DNA of 64,000 nt from JBALVT01 sp965262875 (GCA_965262875.1 OZ253569.1:3410001-3474000), one strand, 5' to 3'. Counted from the stretch's first letter, positions 26,147 to 35,761 are shown. Notes: a model not told the origin generated them from the sequence alone. A program made the numbers and translations.

Positions 26147-27340
26147 GTGGGATTGCGAAAGATTCTTGATGACGTAGAACACCATTTTCAGGAAGGTGGC
26201 AGGTACCAGAATTGGTACGCGCTTTACGAGGTGTTTGACACCTTCTTGTACGCTCCTTCGAGTGTAACCCAAACGACAGCTCACGTGCGTGACGGCGTCG
26301 ATCTCAAGCGTATTATGATCACCGTCTGGCTGGCGGCATTTCCCGCCATGTTCTATGGCATGTACAACCTGGGCTTTCAGGCCACCGATGTTATGGCGGC
26401 GGGCGCTCAGGTATCCGACTGGCGCGGATTTCTCATCGAATCCTTTGGCGGCTACGATGCTTCGAGCTTGTGGCATTGTTTTTGGTACGGCGCGGTATTT
26501 TTTGTGCCGATCTACGCCACCACCTTTCTCGTGGGCATCGCCTGGGAAATATTGTTTGCCATGAAGCGTGGACACGAGGTTAACGAAGGTTTCTTTGTCA
26601 CCTCTATACTGTTCGCGCTGACATGCCCGCCTGATATTCCACTGTGGCAGGTAATGCTTGGCATTAGCTTCGGTGTGGTGATTGGTAAAGAAGTTTTCGG
26701 CGGCACAGGCAAAAACTTCCTCAACCCGGCTTTGACGGGTAGGGCGTTTTTGTACTTTGCCTACCCTGCGCAAATGTCCGGTGATGCTGTTTGGGTCGCC
26801 GTGGATGGATATACCAGCGCAACGCCTCTTTCGGTGATTGCCTCCGAGGGTATGAACTCACTGAATGCGTCGATGTGGTGGGATGCGTTCTACGGTGCCA
26901 TTCCAGGATCAATCGGCGAAACGTCAACCTTGGCAATTTTGATCGGCGGCGCGCTGTTGCTCACCACGCGAATCGCCTCATGGAGAATTGTAGCCGGTGT
27001 AATGGTCGGTATGGTCGCGCTATCTTCGTTGTTTAATATGGTGGCTTCTGAATCCAACCTCTCTTTTGCAATGCCATGGTATTGGCACCTGGTCACGGGT
27101 GGCTTTGCCTTCGGTATGATTTTTATGGCGACTGACCCAGTATCCGCCGCGATGACGAATACGGGTAAATGGGCCTACGGCATTTTGATTGGTCTGATGA
27201 CAGTTCTTATTCGAGTTGCCAATCCCGCATTTCCAGAGGGCATTATGCTGGCCATTTTGTTCTCTAACCTGTTCGCCCCGCTGATGGATCACTACGTGGT
27301 TCAGGCCAATATCAAACGGAGGCTCTCGCGTGTCCAGTAA
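26147..27340 (+). CDS. nqrB: Na+-translocating NADH:quinone reductase subunit B
   Basis: The start is GTG 26147 and the product is 397 residues, with about ten membrane segments. The covalent FMN site is visible as DGYTSATPLSV near residue 225, where ApbE attaches FMN to a Thr in the S/T-x-A-T motif. NqrB carries the riboflavin and FMN cofactors and forms part of the Na+ path. It overlaps nqrC by 11 bp, indicating tight coupling. Confidence 0.97.
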   Translation: MGLRKILDDVEHHFQEGGRYQNWYALYEVFDTFLYAPSSVTQTTAHVRDGVDLKRIMITVWLAAFPAMFYGMYNLGFQATDVMAAGAQVSDWRGFLIESFGGYDASSLWHCFWYGAVFFVPIYATTFLVGIAWEILFAMKRGHEVNEGFFVTSILFALTCPPDIPLWQVMLGISFGVVIGKEVFGGTGKNFLNPALTGRAFLYFAYPAQMSGDAVWVAVDGYTSATPLSVIASEGMNSLNASMWWDAFYGAIPGSIGETSTLAILIGGALLLTTRIASWRIVAGVMVGMVALSSLFNMVASESNLSFAMPWYWHLVTGGFAFGMIFMATDPVSAAMTNTGKWAYGILIGLMTVLIRVANPAFPEGIMLAILFSNLFAPLMDHYVVQANIKRRLSRVQ

Positions 27341-28103
27341 CGATGGAACCAAAAAAACGCTAATCGTAGCGTTTTCTCTTTGCATTGTGTGCTCAGTGAT
27401 TGTCTCCACAGCTGCGGTTTTGTTGAAACCCGCGCAGGAGGCCAATAAAACCCTTGATAGAAAGCGCAATATTCTCGCGGCGGCAGGCATGCTCGACGAA
27501 AGCCTTACCGTTGATGAGCAATTTGCAAAAGTGTCGAGTAGGGTTGTTGATTTGCGCACCGGTAAATTCAGCGATGATATAGACCCGGAAAGTTACGATC
27601 AGCGCAAAGCCGCGAAGAATCCCGCTGCTTCACAGTCGCTGAGCTCTGAGCAGGATATCGCCAAGATTAATCGCAGGGAGCACTACGCTCTGGTCTATAT
27701 AGTGGGCGCTGACGACGGACAATTCGACAAGATAATCCTACCCATTCATGGCGCCGGTTTGTGGTCCACCCTCTACGGTTTTATTGCCCTGGAATCGGAC
27801 GCTAACACGGTAGCCGGTCTGGGTTTTTACGAGCACGGCGAAACCCCGGGCCTCGGTGGAGAAGTCGATAACCCACGCTGGAAGTCCCAGTGGCCAGGTA
27901 AGGAAGTCTACAGAGATGGCGAAGCCGCACTGGGTCTGATCAAAGGTAGCGTCGACACCTCCAGTGCAAGTGCGCCCTGGCAAATAGACGGCCTTTCAGG
28001 TGCGACGCTGACTTCCCGGGGGGTGAGCAATCTGGTGCAGTTTTGGCTGGGTGACAATGGCTTTGCCTTGTTCCTGGACAACTTGAATTCGGGAGAAGCT
28101 TGA
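27330..28103 (+). CDS. nqrC: Na+-translocating NADH:quinone reductase subunit C
   Basis: The start is GTG 27330 and the product is 257 residues. One N-terminal membrane helix (about 10-30) is followed by a periplasmic FMN-binding domain. The covalent FMN site is SGATLTSRG near residue 225. The GLGGEVDNPRWKSQWPGK segment is also typical of the family. NqrC passes electrons between NqrF/DE and NqrB. Confidence 0.97.
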   Translation: MSSNDGTKKTLIVAFSLCIVCSVIVSTAAVLLKPAQEANKTLDRKRNILAAAGMLDESLTVDEQFAKVSSRVVDLRTGKFSDDIDPESYDQRKAAKNPAASQSLSSEQDIAKINRREHYALVYIVGADDGQFDKIILPIHGAGLWSTLYGFIALESDANTVAGLGFYEHGETPGLGGEVDNPRWKSQWPGKEVYRDGEAALGLIKGSVDTSSASAPWQIDGLSGATLTSRGVSNLVQFWLGDNGFALFLDNLNSGEA

Positions 28104-28104
28104 T

Positions 28105-28767
28105 ATGTCGACCATGAAGGACAATTTATTCGGGCCGATCTTTAAAGAGAACCCCATCGCGCTGCAAATTCTCGGGATTTGTTCTGCGCTCGCGGTGACA
28201 TCGTCGCTGCAGGTGACGATGGTCATGTGCATAGCGTTGACCCTGGTCACCGCATTTTCCAATTTGTTTATTTCTTCTATTCGCCATCATGTTCCCGGCA
28301 GTATTCGAATTATCGTTCAGATGATTATTATTGCATCGCTGGTAATCGTGGTTGACCAGGTACTCAAAGCGGTTGCCTATGGGATCAGCAAACAACTCTC
28401 GGTATTTGTGGGTCTGATTATCACCAACTGCATTGTGATGGGACGCGCGGAAGCATTCGCCATGAAGAACCCACCCTTTGCCAGCTTCGTCGATGGAATC
28501 GGCAATGGCCTGGGCTACAGCGTGGTGTTGATTAGTGTCGCGGTGATCAGGGAGTTGTTCGGCTCTGGCAAACTTTTTGGTATCGAAATCCTACCGCTGG
28601 TTACAGACGGGGGCTGGTATAACCCCAACGGTTTGCTACTGCTTCCACCCAGCGCTTTCTTTCTTATCGGCATGTTTATCTGGGTATTGCGCAGTGTTAA
28701 ATCCGAGCAAGTGGAGCAGCCTGACTTCAAAATGGCGAAACACAGCACAGCCGAGGAGGGCGCTTAA
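28105..28767 (+). CDS. nqrD: Na+-translocating NADH:quinone reductase subunit D
   Basis: The 220-residue membrane protein has six predicted helices and the family signature INP-like region near PIALQILGICSALAVTSS and ITNCIVMGRAEAFAMKNPP. A cysteine in each of these helices (C27-like in LGICSAL and the ITNC cysteine) helps ligate the intramembrane Fe centre shared with NqrE. It lies 1 bp after nqrC and abuts nqrE. Confidence 0.96.
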   Translation: MSTMKDNLFGPIFKENPIALQILGICSALAVTSSLQVTMVMCIALTLVTAFSNLFISSIRHHVPGSIRIIVQMIIIASLVIVVDQVLKAVAYGISKQLSVFVGLIITNCIVMGRAEAFAMKNPPFASFVDGIGNGLGYSVVLISVAVIRELFGSGKLFGIEILPLVTDGGWYNPNGLLLLPPSAFFLIGMFIWVLRSVKSEQVEQPDFKMAKHSTAEEGA

Positions 28768-29376
28768 ATGGAATATTATTTGAGTCTGTTTGTTCGCTCT
28801 GTTTTTATCGAAAACATGGCGCTGTCATTTTTTCTGGGTATGTGTACCTTCCTGGCTATCTCCAAGAAAATTCAGGCAGCTATGGGTCTTGGTATCGCGG
28901 TTGTGGTGGTACTTACCATTACGGTGCCTATTAACAACCTTATTTACACCTACCTCCTGGCCGATGGTGCGCTGGCTTGGGTGGGTTTGCCAGACATGGA
29001 CCTCAGCTTTCTCGGTCTGTTGTCATACATTGGTGTGATCGCCGCTATCGTTCAAATTATGGAGATGTTTCTCGACAAGTTTGTCCCGGCGTTGTACAAC
29101 GCTTTGGGGGTGTTTCTGCCCTTAATTACCGTGAACTGCGCCATCATGGGTGCATCTTTGTTCATGGTGGAGCGCGACTATAACTTTGGTGAAAGCGTGG
29201 TTTATGGCGCGGGCGCCGGAGTGGGTTGGGCGCTGGCAATTGTTGCGCTAGCGGGTATCCGCGAAAAATTGAAATACAGCGACGTGCCCGAGGGCCTGCA
29301 GGGGCTGGGCATTACTTTCATCATTGTGGGTTTGATGTCTCTGGGTTTTATGTCTTTTGGCGGAATCGATATTTAA
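28768..29376 (+). CDS. nqrE: Na+-translocating NADH:quinone reductase subunit E
   Basis: The 202-residue membrane protein is homologous to NqrD in inverted topology. Six helices are visible. The conserved cysteines are in FFLGMCTFLAISKK and LITVNCAIMGASLF, which complete the iron site with NqrD. It directly follows nqrD with no spacer. The length is standard. Confidence 0.96.
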   Translation: MEYYLSLFVRSVFIENMALSFFLGMCTFLAISKKIQAAMGLGIAVVVVLTITVPINNLIYTYLLADGALAWVGLPDMDLSFLGLLSYIGVIAAIVQIMEMFLDKFVPALYNALGVFLPLITVNCAIMGASLFMVERDYNFGESVVYGAGAGVGWALAIVALAGIREKLKYSDVPEGLQGLGITFIIVGLMSLGFMSFGGIDI

Positions 29377-29392
29377 GCGAGTATAGAACGAT

Positions 29393-30616
29393 ATGGATAT
29401 GACAATAGTATTCGGGGTAGGGATGTTCACCGCGATTGTGTTGGCGCTGGTGGCGATCATCCTGCTTGCGCGGTTTCGTTTGGTGAGTACCGGGGAAGTA
29501 TCCATTTTAGTGAACGGCGAGAAAACTATTAGGGTTCCCGCCGGAGGGAAGCTACTGCAGACTTTATCGGAGGCCGATCTGTTCTTGCCCTCTGCCTGCG
29601 GTGGCGGTGGCACCTGTGCGCAATGCAAGTGCATTATCACCGATGGCGGCGGCTCCATGCTGCCCACAGAAGAAACGCACTTCACGCGTAGAGATGCCGC
29701 AGAAGGTTGGAGACTAAGCTGTCAGACGTCTGTGAAGCAGGACATGAAAATTGAAGTTCCCGAGGAAGTATTCGGCGTTAAGCAGTGGGAATGCACGGTT
29801 GAGTCCAATGACAACGTAGCGACCTTCATCAAAGAGCTTACTCTGAAACTGCCCGAAGGCGAGAACGTCGATTTTCAAGCTGGAGGATATGTACAGCTGG
29901 AGTGTCCGCCACATCATTTTAAATATGCGGATTTCGATGTGGACGAGATGTATCGCGGGGACTGGGAGCACTTTGGTTTTTTCAAACATGAATCGATAGT
30001 TGAGGAAACTGTTATTCGTGCCTACTCCATGGCGAACTATCCCGAAGAACGCGGCATCGTTAAGTTCAATATACGGATAGCCACTCCACCTCCGGGTAGC
30101 GAAGGTATACCAGCAGGACAAATGTCTTCCTGGGTGTTTGGTTTGAAGCCCGGCGACAAGGTGAAAGTTTACGGCCCCTTCGGAGACTTTTTTGCCAAAG
30201 ATACGCAGGCAGAAATGGTCTTCATCGGTGGGGGTGCTGGAATGGCGCCGATGCGGTCGCACCTTTTCGATCAGCTCAAGCGTTTGAATTCATCGCGCAA
30301 AATATCCTTTTGGTACGGTGCTCGCTCGTTGCGGGAGATGTTCTATCAGGATGAGTACGATATGTTGGCCAAGGAGAACGAGAACTTCTCTTGGCACGTG
30401 GCGCTTTCAGACCCCCAAGCTGAAGACAACTGGGACGGTTTAACCGGGTTTATTCACAATGTTCTATTCGAGGAATACCTGAAGAACCATCCAGCTCCTG
30501 AAGATTGCGAATACTATATGTGCGGTCCTCCCATGATGAATGCCGCAGTCATCCAGATGTTGACGGATCTGGGTGTAGAGCCGGAAAATATCATGTTAGA
30601 TGATTTCGGCGGATAA
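29393..30616 (+). CDS. nqrF: Na+-translocating NADH:quinone reductase subunit F
   Basis: The 407-residue protein has one N-terminal anchor helix and then a [2Fe-2S] ferredoxin domain (SACGGGGTCAQCKC plus the later Cys in WRLSCQTSV). An FAD domain (RAYSMANYPEE) and an NADH-binding domain (GGGAGMAPMRSHLFDQL, YMCGPPMMNAAV) follow. It is the electron-entry subunit oxidising NADH in the cytoplasm. The apbE coding region begins inside its last codons. Confidence 0.97.
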   Translation: MDMTIVFGVGMFTAIVLALVAIILLARFRLVSTGEVSILVNGEKTIRVPAGGKLLQTLSEADLFLPSACGGGGTCAQCKCIITDGGGSMLPTEETHFTRRDAAEGWRLSCQTSVKQDMKIEVPEEVFGVKQWECTVESNDNVATFIKELTLKLPEGENVDFQAGGYVQLECPPHHFKYADFDVDEMYRGDWEHFGFFKHESIVEETVIRAYSMANYPEERGIVKFNIRIATPPPGSEGIPAGQMSSWVFGLKPGDKVKVYGPFGDFFAKDTQAEMVFIGGGAGMAPMRSHLFDQLKRLNSSRKISFWYGARSLREMFYQDEYDMLAKENENFSWHVALSDPQAEDNWDGLTGFIHNVLFEEYLKNHPAPEDCEYYMCGPPMMNAAVIQMLTDLGVEPENIMLDDFGG

Positions 30617-31658
30617 GATTCGAAGCCACTCTATCGGGTGGCTTTTTTTTGTTCTTGCGCTGTTCGGTTTTCTGGTTTCAGGCTGTTCAGATGACCAAAA
30701 GCTCGTTCGCCTTTCTGGCGCGACGATGGGAACCACCTGGCACGTTTCCTATGTGCCCGGGCACGACAGAGCCAGCGCCGAACCCTATCAGCGGGAGATC
30801 GATACCATATTGGCAGCGGTGGACGACAGTATGTCTACCTACAAACCCGACTCGGAAATTAGCGCTGTAAACGAATCTCCTTCCGGAGAATGGACTGTAG
30901 TATCGGAGGGTTTCTATCGGGTGTTGACGACAGCTTTGTCTATTGGTGAACTCAGCGAGGGCGCATACGACGTCACAATTACACCCTTGGTGAACAGATG
31001 GGGTTTCGGGCCGACGTTTACCCAAAGTGAACTACCCGGTAGCGATGAAGTCGAAAGATTGCTAGCTCAGGTCGGGCAGGAAAAGCTAAAGCTGGATGCG
31101 AATGCATCAGCTGTAATGAAGCTCGATGAACTCGCGCTGGATTTTTCGTCTCTGGCGAAGGGCTATGCGGTGGATAGGGTTGCCAATTGGCTGGCATCGC
31201 AGAACATCGAAGATTTCCTGGTCGAGGTTGGTGGTGAGATGAGATTGTCCGGGCATAGCCAACGCGGCGACCTATGGCATATTGCCATTGAGCAGCCGCA
31301 AAATGGTGATCGGAGCGTCGCTCAAGCCCTCAGTCTCACTGATGTGGCAGTTGCCACCTCTGGTGACTACAGAAATTATTTTGAACGAGATGGAAAACGA
31401 TATTCACACAGTATTGATCCTCGCACCGGCTACCCTGTGCAGCACGACTTGGTCTCAGTGACCGTAGTGCATGACAGTGCTATGTTGGCAGACGGCTGGG
31501 CGACCGCTCTCACTGTCCTGGGTCCGAGTCGAGCGCTAGAGGTAGCGCAGGAGCAGGGTTTAGCGGTATATTTTATCCAGCGCGACGAAGATGAGTATCT
31601 GAGCAGTTATACGGGAGCTTTCGAGCCGTATTTGAACAGCTCAACAGTTCGAGAATAA
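30600..31658 (+). CDS. apbE: FAD:protein FMN transferase ApbE
   Basis: The 352-residue lipoprotein has an N-terminal signal ending in a lipobox (FLVSGC, Cys near residue 29). The ApbE domain follows with MGTTWHVSYV, DDSMSTYKPDSEIS, the DFSSLAKGYAVDRVA stretch and HSIDPRTGYPV. It transfers FMN from FAD to Thr residues of NqrB and NqrC in the periplasm, which explains its place behind nqrF. The start overlaps nqrF by 17 bp. A terminator-like hairpin lies in its first codons (see the separate entry). Confidence 0.95.
   Translation: MISADKIRSHSIGWLFFVLALFGFLVSGCSDDQKLVRLSGATMGTTWHVSYVPGHDRASAEPYQREIDTILAAVDDSMSTYKPDSEISAVNESPSGEWTVVSEGFYRVLTTALSIGELSEGAYDVTITPLVNRWGFGPTFTQSELPGSDEVERLLAQVGQEKLKLDANASAVMKLDELALDFSSLAKGYAVDRVANWLASQNIEDFLVEVGGEMRLSGHSQRGDLWHIAIEQPQNGDRSVAQALSLTDVAVATSGDYRNYFERDGKRYSHSIDPRTGYPVQHDLVSVTVVHDSAMLADGWATALTVLGPSRALEVAQEQGLAVYFIQRDEDEYLSSYTGAFEPYLNSSTVRE
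30623..30650 (+). terminator. Terminator-like hairpin with T8 tract at the nqrF-apbE boundary
   Basis: A perfect 7-bp stem (AAGCCAC at 30623-30629 pairing with GTGGCTT at 30638-30644) with an 8-nt loop runs directly into eight T residues (30643-30650). This is the form of a rho-independent terminator or attenuator. It lies just after the nqrF stop but inside codons 8-17 of apbE, so partial termination could reduce apbE and nqrM expression relative to nqrA-F. Confidence 0.65.
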
Positions 31659-31693
31659 TACCGTTCTCGACAGGTAGGGAGTACACAAAAGCC

Positions 31694-31930
31694 ATGGCTA
31701 TATTTTTGATCAGTACCTTAGTGATAGGTCTTGTTATTGCGGGCATGGCCATCGGCGTTATCATGGGTCGCGCTCCGATCAAGGGCTCCTGCGGTGGTAT
31801 GGGCGCATTGGGCATTGATACGGCCTGCGACCTTTGTGGTGGCAATCCGCAGATGTGCGAAGAAGAGACGCGCAGCAGCGAAGGCGGTAAAGCAGACAGC
31901 AAACTTTTTTTCCCGGCTGATAAATCCTAG
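31694..31930 (+). CDS. nqrM: NqrM, Na+-NQR maturation protein
   Basis: The 78-residue protein has one N-terminal membrane helix (residues about 2-24) and four cysteines in the family pattern GSCGGMG, DTACDLCGG and PQMC. NqrM is needed to assemble Na+-NQR, probably delivering iron to the NqrD/NqrE site. It follows apbE by 35 bp, completing a full nqr maturation cassette. Confidence 0.92.
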   Translation: MAIFLISTLVIGLVIAGMAIGVIMGRAPIKGSCGGMGALGIDTACDLCGGNPQMCEEETRSSEGGKADSKLFFPADKS

Positions 31931-31982
31931 CCTTAAAATCACTGCCTTGAGTACCGGAAAACCTTTTTTGTCGAACTACGCT

Positions 31983-33212
31983 ATGTTCATCGGGATGCGC
32001 TATAGCTTTAGCCGCAAGCGCAACCGCTTTACCTCAGTTATTTCCATGGTATCCATGCTGGGCATGGTGCTGGGTGTCGCGAGTTTGATCACCGTATTGT
32101 CGGTAATGAATGGTTTTGCAGGTGAGCTGCGAGGCCGCATTCTTTCCCTAGTGTCTCACGGCTATGTGGAGGCGATTGGCGAAGGCATTTCCGAGTGGCC
32201 CAATCTGCGCGAACAGATACAGCGACATCCGGACGTTGTTGCGGTATCGCCGTATATCACCGCGAAAGTTATTTTTACTGGCCGCACTTCTTTACGCGGT
32301 GGGGTGCTAACCGCCGTGGAATCCGAATTGGAGAAAACTGTCTCTAGTATCGGTGAGGCCATGGTGGCGGGTACGCTGGAAAAACTGGGCGAAGAACCTT
32401 TTTCGGTGGTGCTAGGCACTGGTTTGGCGCGCAGCCTCGGTGTACAGGTGGGTGATCAGATTGAAGTTACGGTGCCAAAGCTAACCGTTACTCCTCTCGG
32501 TGTTTTCCCCCGCAGTAAAAGGCTGAGAGTGTCCGGCTTGTTTGAAGTCGGGGCGCAGCCTGATTCCTTCCAAGCCTATGTCTCTTTGGAAACTGGTCAG
32601 AGATTGATGGGTAAGAAGGGGCGGGTGGACGGCTTGCAGGTTCGTACCAGCGAACTGTTTGGGGCGCCGCAAGTTATGGACGAAGTGGGCAGTGAACTGC
32701 CACCTGGTAAGTATCGGGTTAAAGACTGGAGTGAAACTCAGGGCTCTTTGTTTCGGGCGGTTAAAATGGAGAAAGTGATGGTGAGCCTTTTGTTACTTTG
32801 TGTCGTGGCGGTAGCTGCCTTCAATATTGTTTCTACGCTGGTCATGTCGGTTGCGGAAAAGCGCCGTGATGTTGCGGTGTTGCGAACCATGGGTGCTGGG
32901 GCAGGTGGCATTATGGCGGTGTTTGTTGCCCACGGTTTGGTTCTCGCATTGGTGGGAATATCTGTGGGATTAATTTTGGGTGTTTCTCTGGCGAGCTATA
33001 TCGCGCCCTTAACACTTTTTATAGAGGGCTTATTTGGCGTGAAATTGTTCGACCCTACGGTGTATTTTATTAGTGAGTTGCCATCTGTTTTACAATGGAG
33101 CGATGTGGTTAAAGTCGCCACAGCCTCTCTCTCGTTGAGCTTACTCGCGACACTATATCCTGCCTGGCGCGCCTCACAGGTAGCGCCAGCTGAGGTGCTG
33201 CGTTATGAATGA
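31983..33212 (+). CDS. lolC: Lipoprotein-releasing ABC transporter permease LolC-like
   Basis: The start is set at ATG 31983 (MFIGMRYSFSRKRNRF). In-frame TTG codons at 31968 and 31947 are alternatives, since no strong ribosome site marks any of them. The product is about 409 residues. It has an N-terminal helix (LGVASLITVLSVMNGF), a large periplasmic domain and three C-terminal helices with the FtsX/LolE-type region (VVAVAAFNIVSTLVMSV...KRRDVAVLRTMGA). It forms the LolCDE complex that extracts lipoproteins for transfer to LolA. It overlaps lolD by 8 bp. Confidence 0.92.
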   Translation: MFIGMRYSFSRKRNRFTSVISMVSMLGMVLGVASLITVLSVMNGFAGELRGRILSLVSHGYVEAIGEGISEWPNLREQIQRHPDVVAVSPYITAKVIFTGRTSLRGGVLTAVESELEKTVSSIGEAMVAGTLEKLGEEPFSVVLGTGLARSLGVQVGDQIEVTVPKLTVTPLGVFPRSKRLRVSGLFEVGAQPDSFQAYVSLETGQRLMGKKGRVDGLQVRTSELFGAPQVMDEVGSELPPGKYRVKDWSETQGSLFRAVKMEKVMVSLLLLCVVAVAAFNIVSTLVMSVAEKRRDVAVLRTMGAGAGGIMAVFVAHGLVLALVGISVGLILGVSLASYIAPLTLFIEGLFGVKLFDPTVYFISELPSVLQWSDVVKVATASLSLSLLATLYPAWRASQVAPAEVLRYE

Positions 33213-33891
33213 AGTGGTTATGCAGTGTCAATCCTTGGGTCGCACCTATCTCGATGGTGATCGCAGCGTCAATGTGCTCCACGACATTGATTTCACACTG
33301 CGAGCAGGCGAAAAGGTTGCGGTTGTGGGCGCATCGGGTTCGGGTAAGTCCACGCTGCTCAATCTTTTGGGTGGGCTGGACAACCCGACCCAGGGGAAGG
33401 TGTTAATTACCGGGCAAGAACTGGCAACCCTGGGGGAGCGTGACCTGTGTGAGTTACGCAACAAGAAGCTGGGTTTTGTCTACCAATTCCACCACCTGCT
33501 CCCGGAGTTCGACGCTAGGGAAAATGTGGGAATGCCCCTGCTTATTGGCGGTCTCAAACGCGCCCAGGCGTGGCAGGCAGCGGAGGAGATATTGGAGCGA
33601 GTGGGATTGCAACACCGCCTGGATCACCGGCCTGGTCAGCTTTCCGGAGGTGAACGGCAAAGAGTGGCCATCGCCAGAGCGCTCGTAACCCGACCCGCCT
33701 GCGTGTTGATGGATGAGCCGACTGGGAACCTGGACCCTGAATCGGCATCTCAAGTTCTCGAGCTTATCGATGAACTGAGGCGCGAACAGGCTTCATTTGT
33801 AGTAGTCACCCACGACAGCGCCATCGCAGATCGCATGGATAGAACACTGGAACTGCGCGATGCAGGTCTGTGGCCGCTTTCCCGTGAATAG
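33205..33891 (+). CDS. lolD: Lipoprotein-releasing ABC transporter ATP-binding protein LolD
   Basis: The 228-residue ATPase has Walker A GASGSGKSTLLNLLGGLD, the Q-loop, signature LSGGERQRVAIARAL, Walker B CVLMDEPTGNLD and the switch His (VVTHDS). It drives lipoprotein release with LolC and LolE at the inner membrane. The start overlaps lolC and the end overlaps lolE, so the three are one translation-coupled unit. Confidence 0.96.
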   Translation: MNEVVMQCQSLGRTYLDGDRSVNVLHDIDFTLRAGEKVAVVGASGSGKSTLLNLLGGLDNPTQGKVLITGQELATLGERDLCELRNKKLGFVYQFHHLLPEFDARENVGMPLLIGGLKRAQAWQAAEEILERVGLQHRLDHRPGQLSGGERQRVAIARALVTRPACVLMDEPTGNLDPESASQVLELIDELRREQASFVVVTHDSAIADRMDRTLELRDAGLWPLSRE

Positions 33892-35125
33892 TTCGGAAAT
33901 TGTTAACATTGCCAGGCGTTACACCTTCGCTTTTGGCAAAGGCTATCTCTCCACGTTCCTGTCGACGTTATCTATGGCAGGGTTGGTTCTGGCTATCGCT
34001 CTGTTGATCATTGTGCTGTCGGTTATGAACGGATTCGACAAGGAAATGCGGGAACGTATCCTGGGGTTGGTGCCACATGTGACCGTTTATTCACATGTCC
34101 CTATTACTGCCTGGGAGGAAAAAGCAGCATTGCTTAACGAACACCCGGATGTAGTATCGATCACTCCATTTTCTCACTTTGACGCACTCTTGATGCACGC
34201 CGGTACGATTGAGACCACGCGTGTGATTGGTATGGACATCCCGGCTGACAGTAGCGGAAATGATTTGTCAAAACATCTGGATGCCGCGCAACTTGCCAAT
34301 TACAGTGCAGACCCAAAGGGTCTTATCTTAGGTGTTTCCATTGCAGAAAATCTTGGGATTGAGTTGGGCGATACCTTGACCTTGCTCGTTCCCGATATGC
34401 AGCAGACGCAGATTTCAAGGGGCGCCCAATACGAAACCGTTGTATTGCGAGGTACCCTGAGTACGGGGACAGAGTTGGATCAAAGTGCGGCTTTGGTGCA
34501 TCTTTCACTCGCATCAAAAGTCGCGCAACTCGACGGTGGCGTGAGTGGTTTACAAATAACCACCAACAATATTTTTGATGTATCACGCATCGGTTGGGAG
34601 TTGGTAAACAATTTACCGGTTGGCTTTTATGCCACCAATTGGTTGATGACGCACGGCAATCTCTACGCTGCAATACAGCTGTCCAGAGATTTGATTTCAA
34701 TCCTGCTATTTTCGATTATCGCCGTCGCCGCTTTTAACGTTGTCTCGTCCCTGGTTCTTGTGGTTTTCGACAAACGCGCGGATATAGCGATATTGCGTAC
34801 TCTGGGAACCTGGCCCGGCCAGATTGCAAGTATTTTTATTATGCAGGGTGCAATGATTGGTTGCGTCGGGGTAATTTTGGGAAGCGCCATAGGCATGCTG
34901 GGCAGCTACTATGTGACAGATTTTGTGGCGGGCCTTGAGCGAATACTCGATATGAGATTTCTCAATACGGATGTCTATCCCGTGTCTTTTCTTCCGGTGG
35001 AAATTCTTCCCGGTGATATTATGTTCGTCGGCGGTGTTGCTTTCACTATGTGCGTGCTTGCCGCTATCTACCCAGCCTTAAGAGCATCGAGGCTCGCCCC
35101 TGCATCGATATTAAATCAAGAGTGA
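33884..35125 (+). CDS. lolE: Lipoprotein-releasing ABC transporter permease LolE-like
   Basis: GTG 33884, overlapping the lolD stop by 8 bp, was preferred to the upstream frame start at 33860. The product is about 413 residues with the same layout as LolC: N-terminal helix (AIALLIIVLSVMNGFD), periplasmic domain and three C-terminal helices (IAVAAFNVVSSLVLVV...KRADIAILRTLG). It is a paralogue of the lolC product and the second permease of the complex. It is convergent with the DUF2062 gene, with a 10-bp overlap. Confidence 0.92.
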   Translation: MNSSEIVNIARRYTFAFGKGYLSTFLSTLSMAGLVLAIALLIIVLSVMNGFDKEMRERILGLVPHVTVYSHVPITAWEEKAALLNEHPDVVSITPFSHFDALLMHAGTIETTRVIGMDIPADSSGNDLSKHLDAAQLANYSADPKGLILGVSIAENLGIELGDTLTLLVPDMQQTQISRGAQYETVVLRGTLSTGTELDQSAALVHLSLASKVAQLDGGVSGLQITTNNIFDVSRIGWELVNNLPVGFYATNWLMTHGNLYAAIQLSRDLISILLFSIIAVAAFNVVSSLVLVVFDKRADIAILRTLGTWPGQIASIFIMQGAMIGCVGVILGSAIGMLGSYYVTDFVAGLERILDMRFLNTDVYPVSFLPVEILPGDIMFVGGVAFTMCVLAAIYPALRASRLAPASILNQE

Positions 35126-35652
35126 TTGCCGCGACGTCTTAATCGCCTTTCTTTGCGTTGACGCCAAAGTGTGACCACGCGCCATCGCCACATCATGCTG
35201 ATGATAAAAAACCCCAGAGAACCAAAGAACAATCCACAAATTACACTGCCCAGTAGTAGGGGTTTCCAAATGGCGCCCAGGCTATCTCGCAGCCAGGCCC
35301 AATTCAATTCAAATTCAAGGGCCTGCACCGGCACATCAAAGATCAGCGCACCTACGCGATATGCCAGGTAAAACATCGCTGGTATGGTAACGGGGTTGGT
35401 GATCCAGACTAATCCTACCGACAGCGGAAGATTGCAGCGCAGCAGCACGGCAAGCAAGGCTGCCAATACCATTTGCCCGGGAATGGGCAAAAAGGCGACA
35501 AACAAGCCGACAAAAAATGCCATCGAGGCTGAATAGCGATTGACGTGCCATAGGTTCGGCTCGTAGATCCACTCGCCTATAAGTCGTAGCAGCTTTATCT
35601 CGCGAAGGGCTGCGGGGCTAGGAGCAAGTTGTTTCAGCGTTCGTTTTGGCAT
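35116..35652 (-). CDS. DUF2062 domain-containing membrane protein
   Basis: The 178-residue protein matches DUF2062 by its pattern of hydrophobic helices and the NRYSASMAFFVGLFVAFLPIP, QMVLAALLAVLLRCN and ITNPVTIPAMFYLAYRVG segments. At least two or three membrane helices are visible, with a basic tail (WRQRKERRLRRRG). The function is unknown. The same gene is found between lolE and comEC in Pseudomonas. It is convergent with lolE and divergent from comEC. Confidence 0.88.
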   Translation of the reverse strand: MPKRTLKQLAPSPAALREIKLLRLIGEWIYEPNLWHVNRYSASMAFFVGLFVAFLPIPGQMVLAALLAVLLRCNLPLSVGLVWITNPVTIPAMFYLAYRVGALIFDVPVQALEFELNWAWLRDSLGAIWKPLLLGSVICGLFFGSLGFFIISMMWRWRVVTLWRQRKERRLRRRGNHS

Positions 35653-35761
35653 TGCGTAATATGGTTACTGCGGACGTGTGATCGCGTGGCGCATTGTGCT
35701 TGACTGTGTAGCGCGCGATACCGCCAACATCGGATCTCGTTAGTGAAGCGTATGGGCCATT

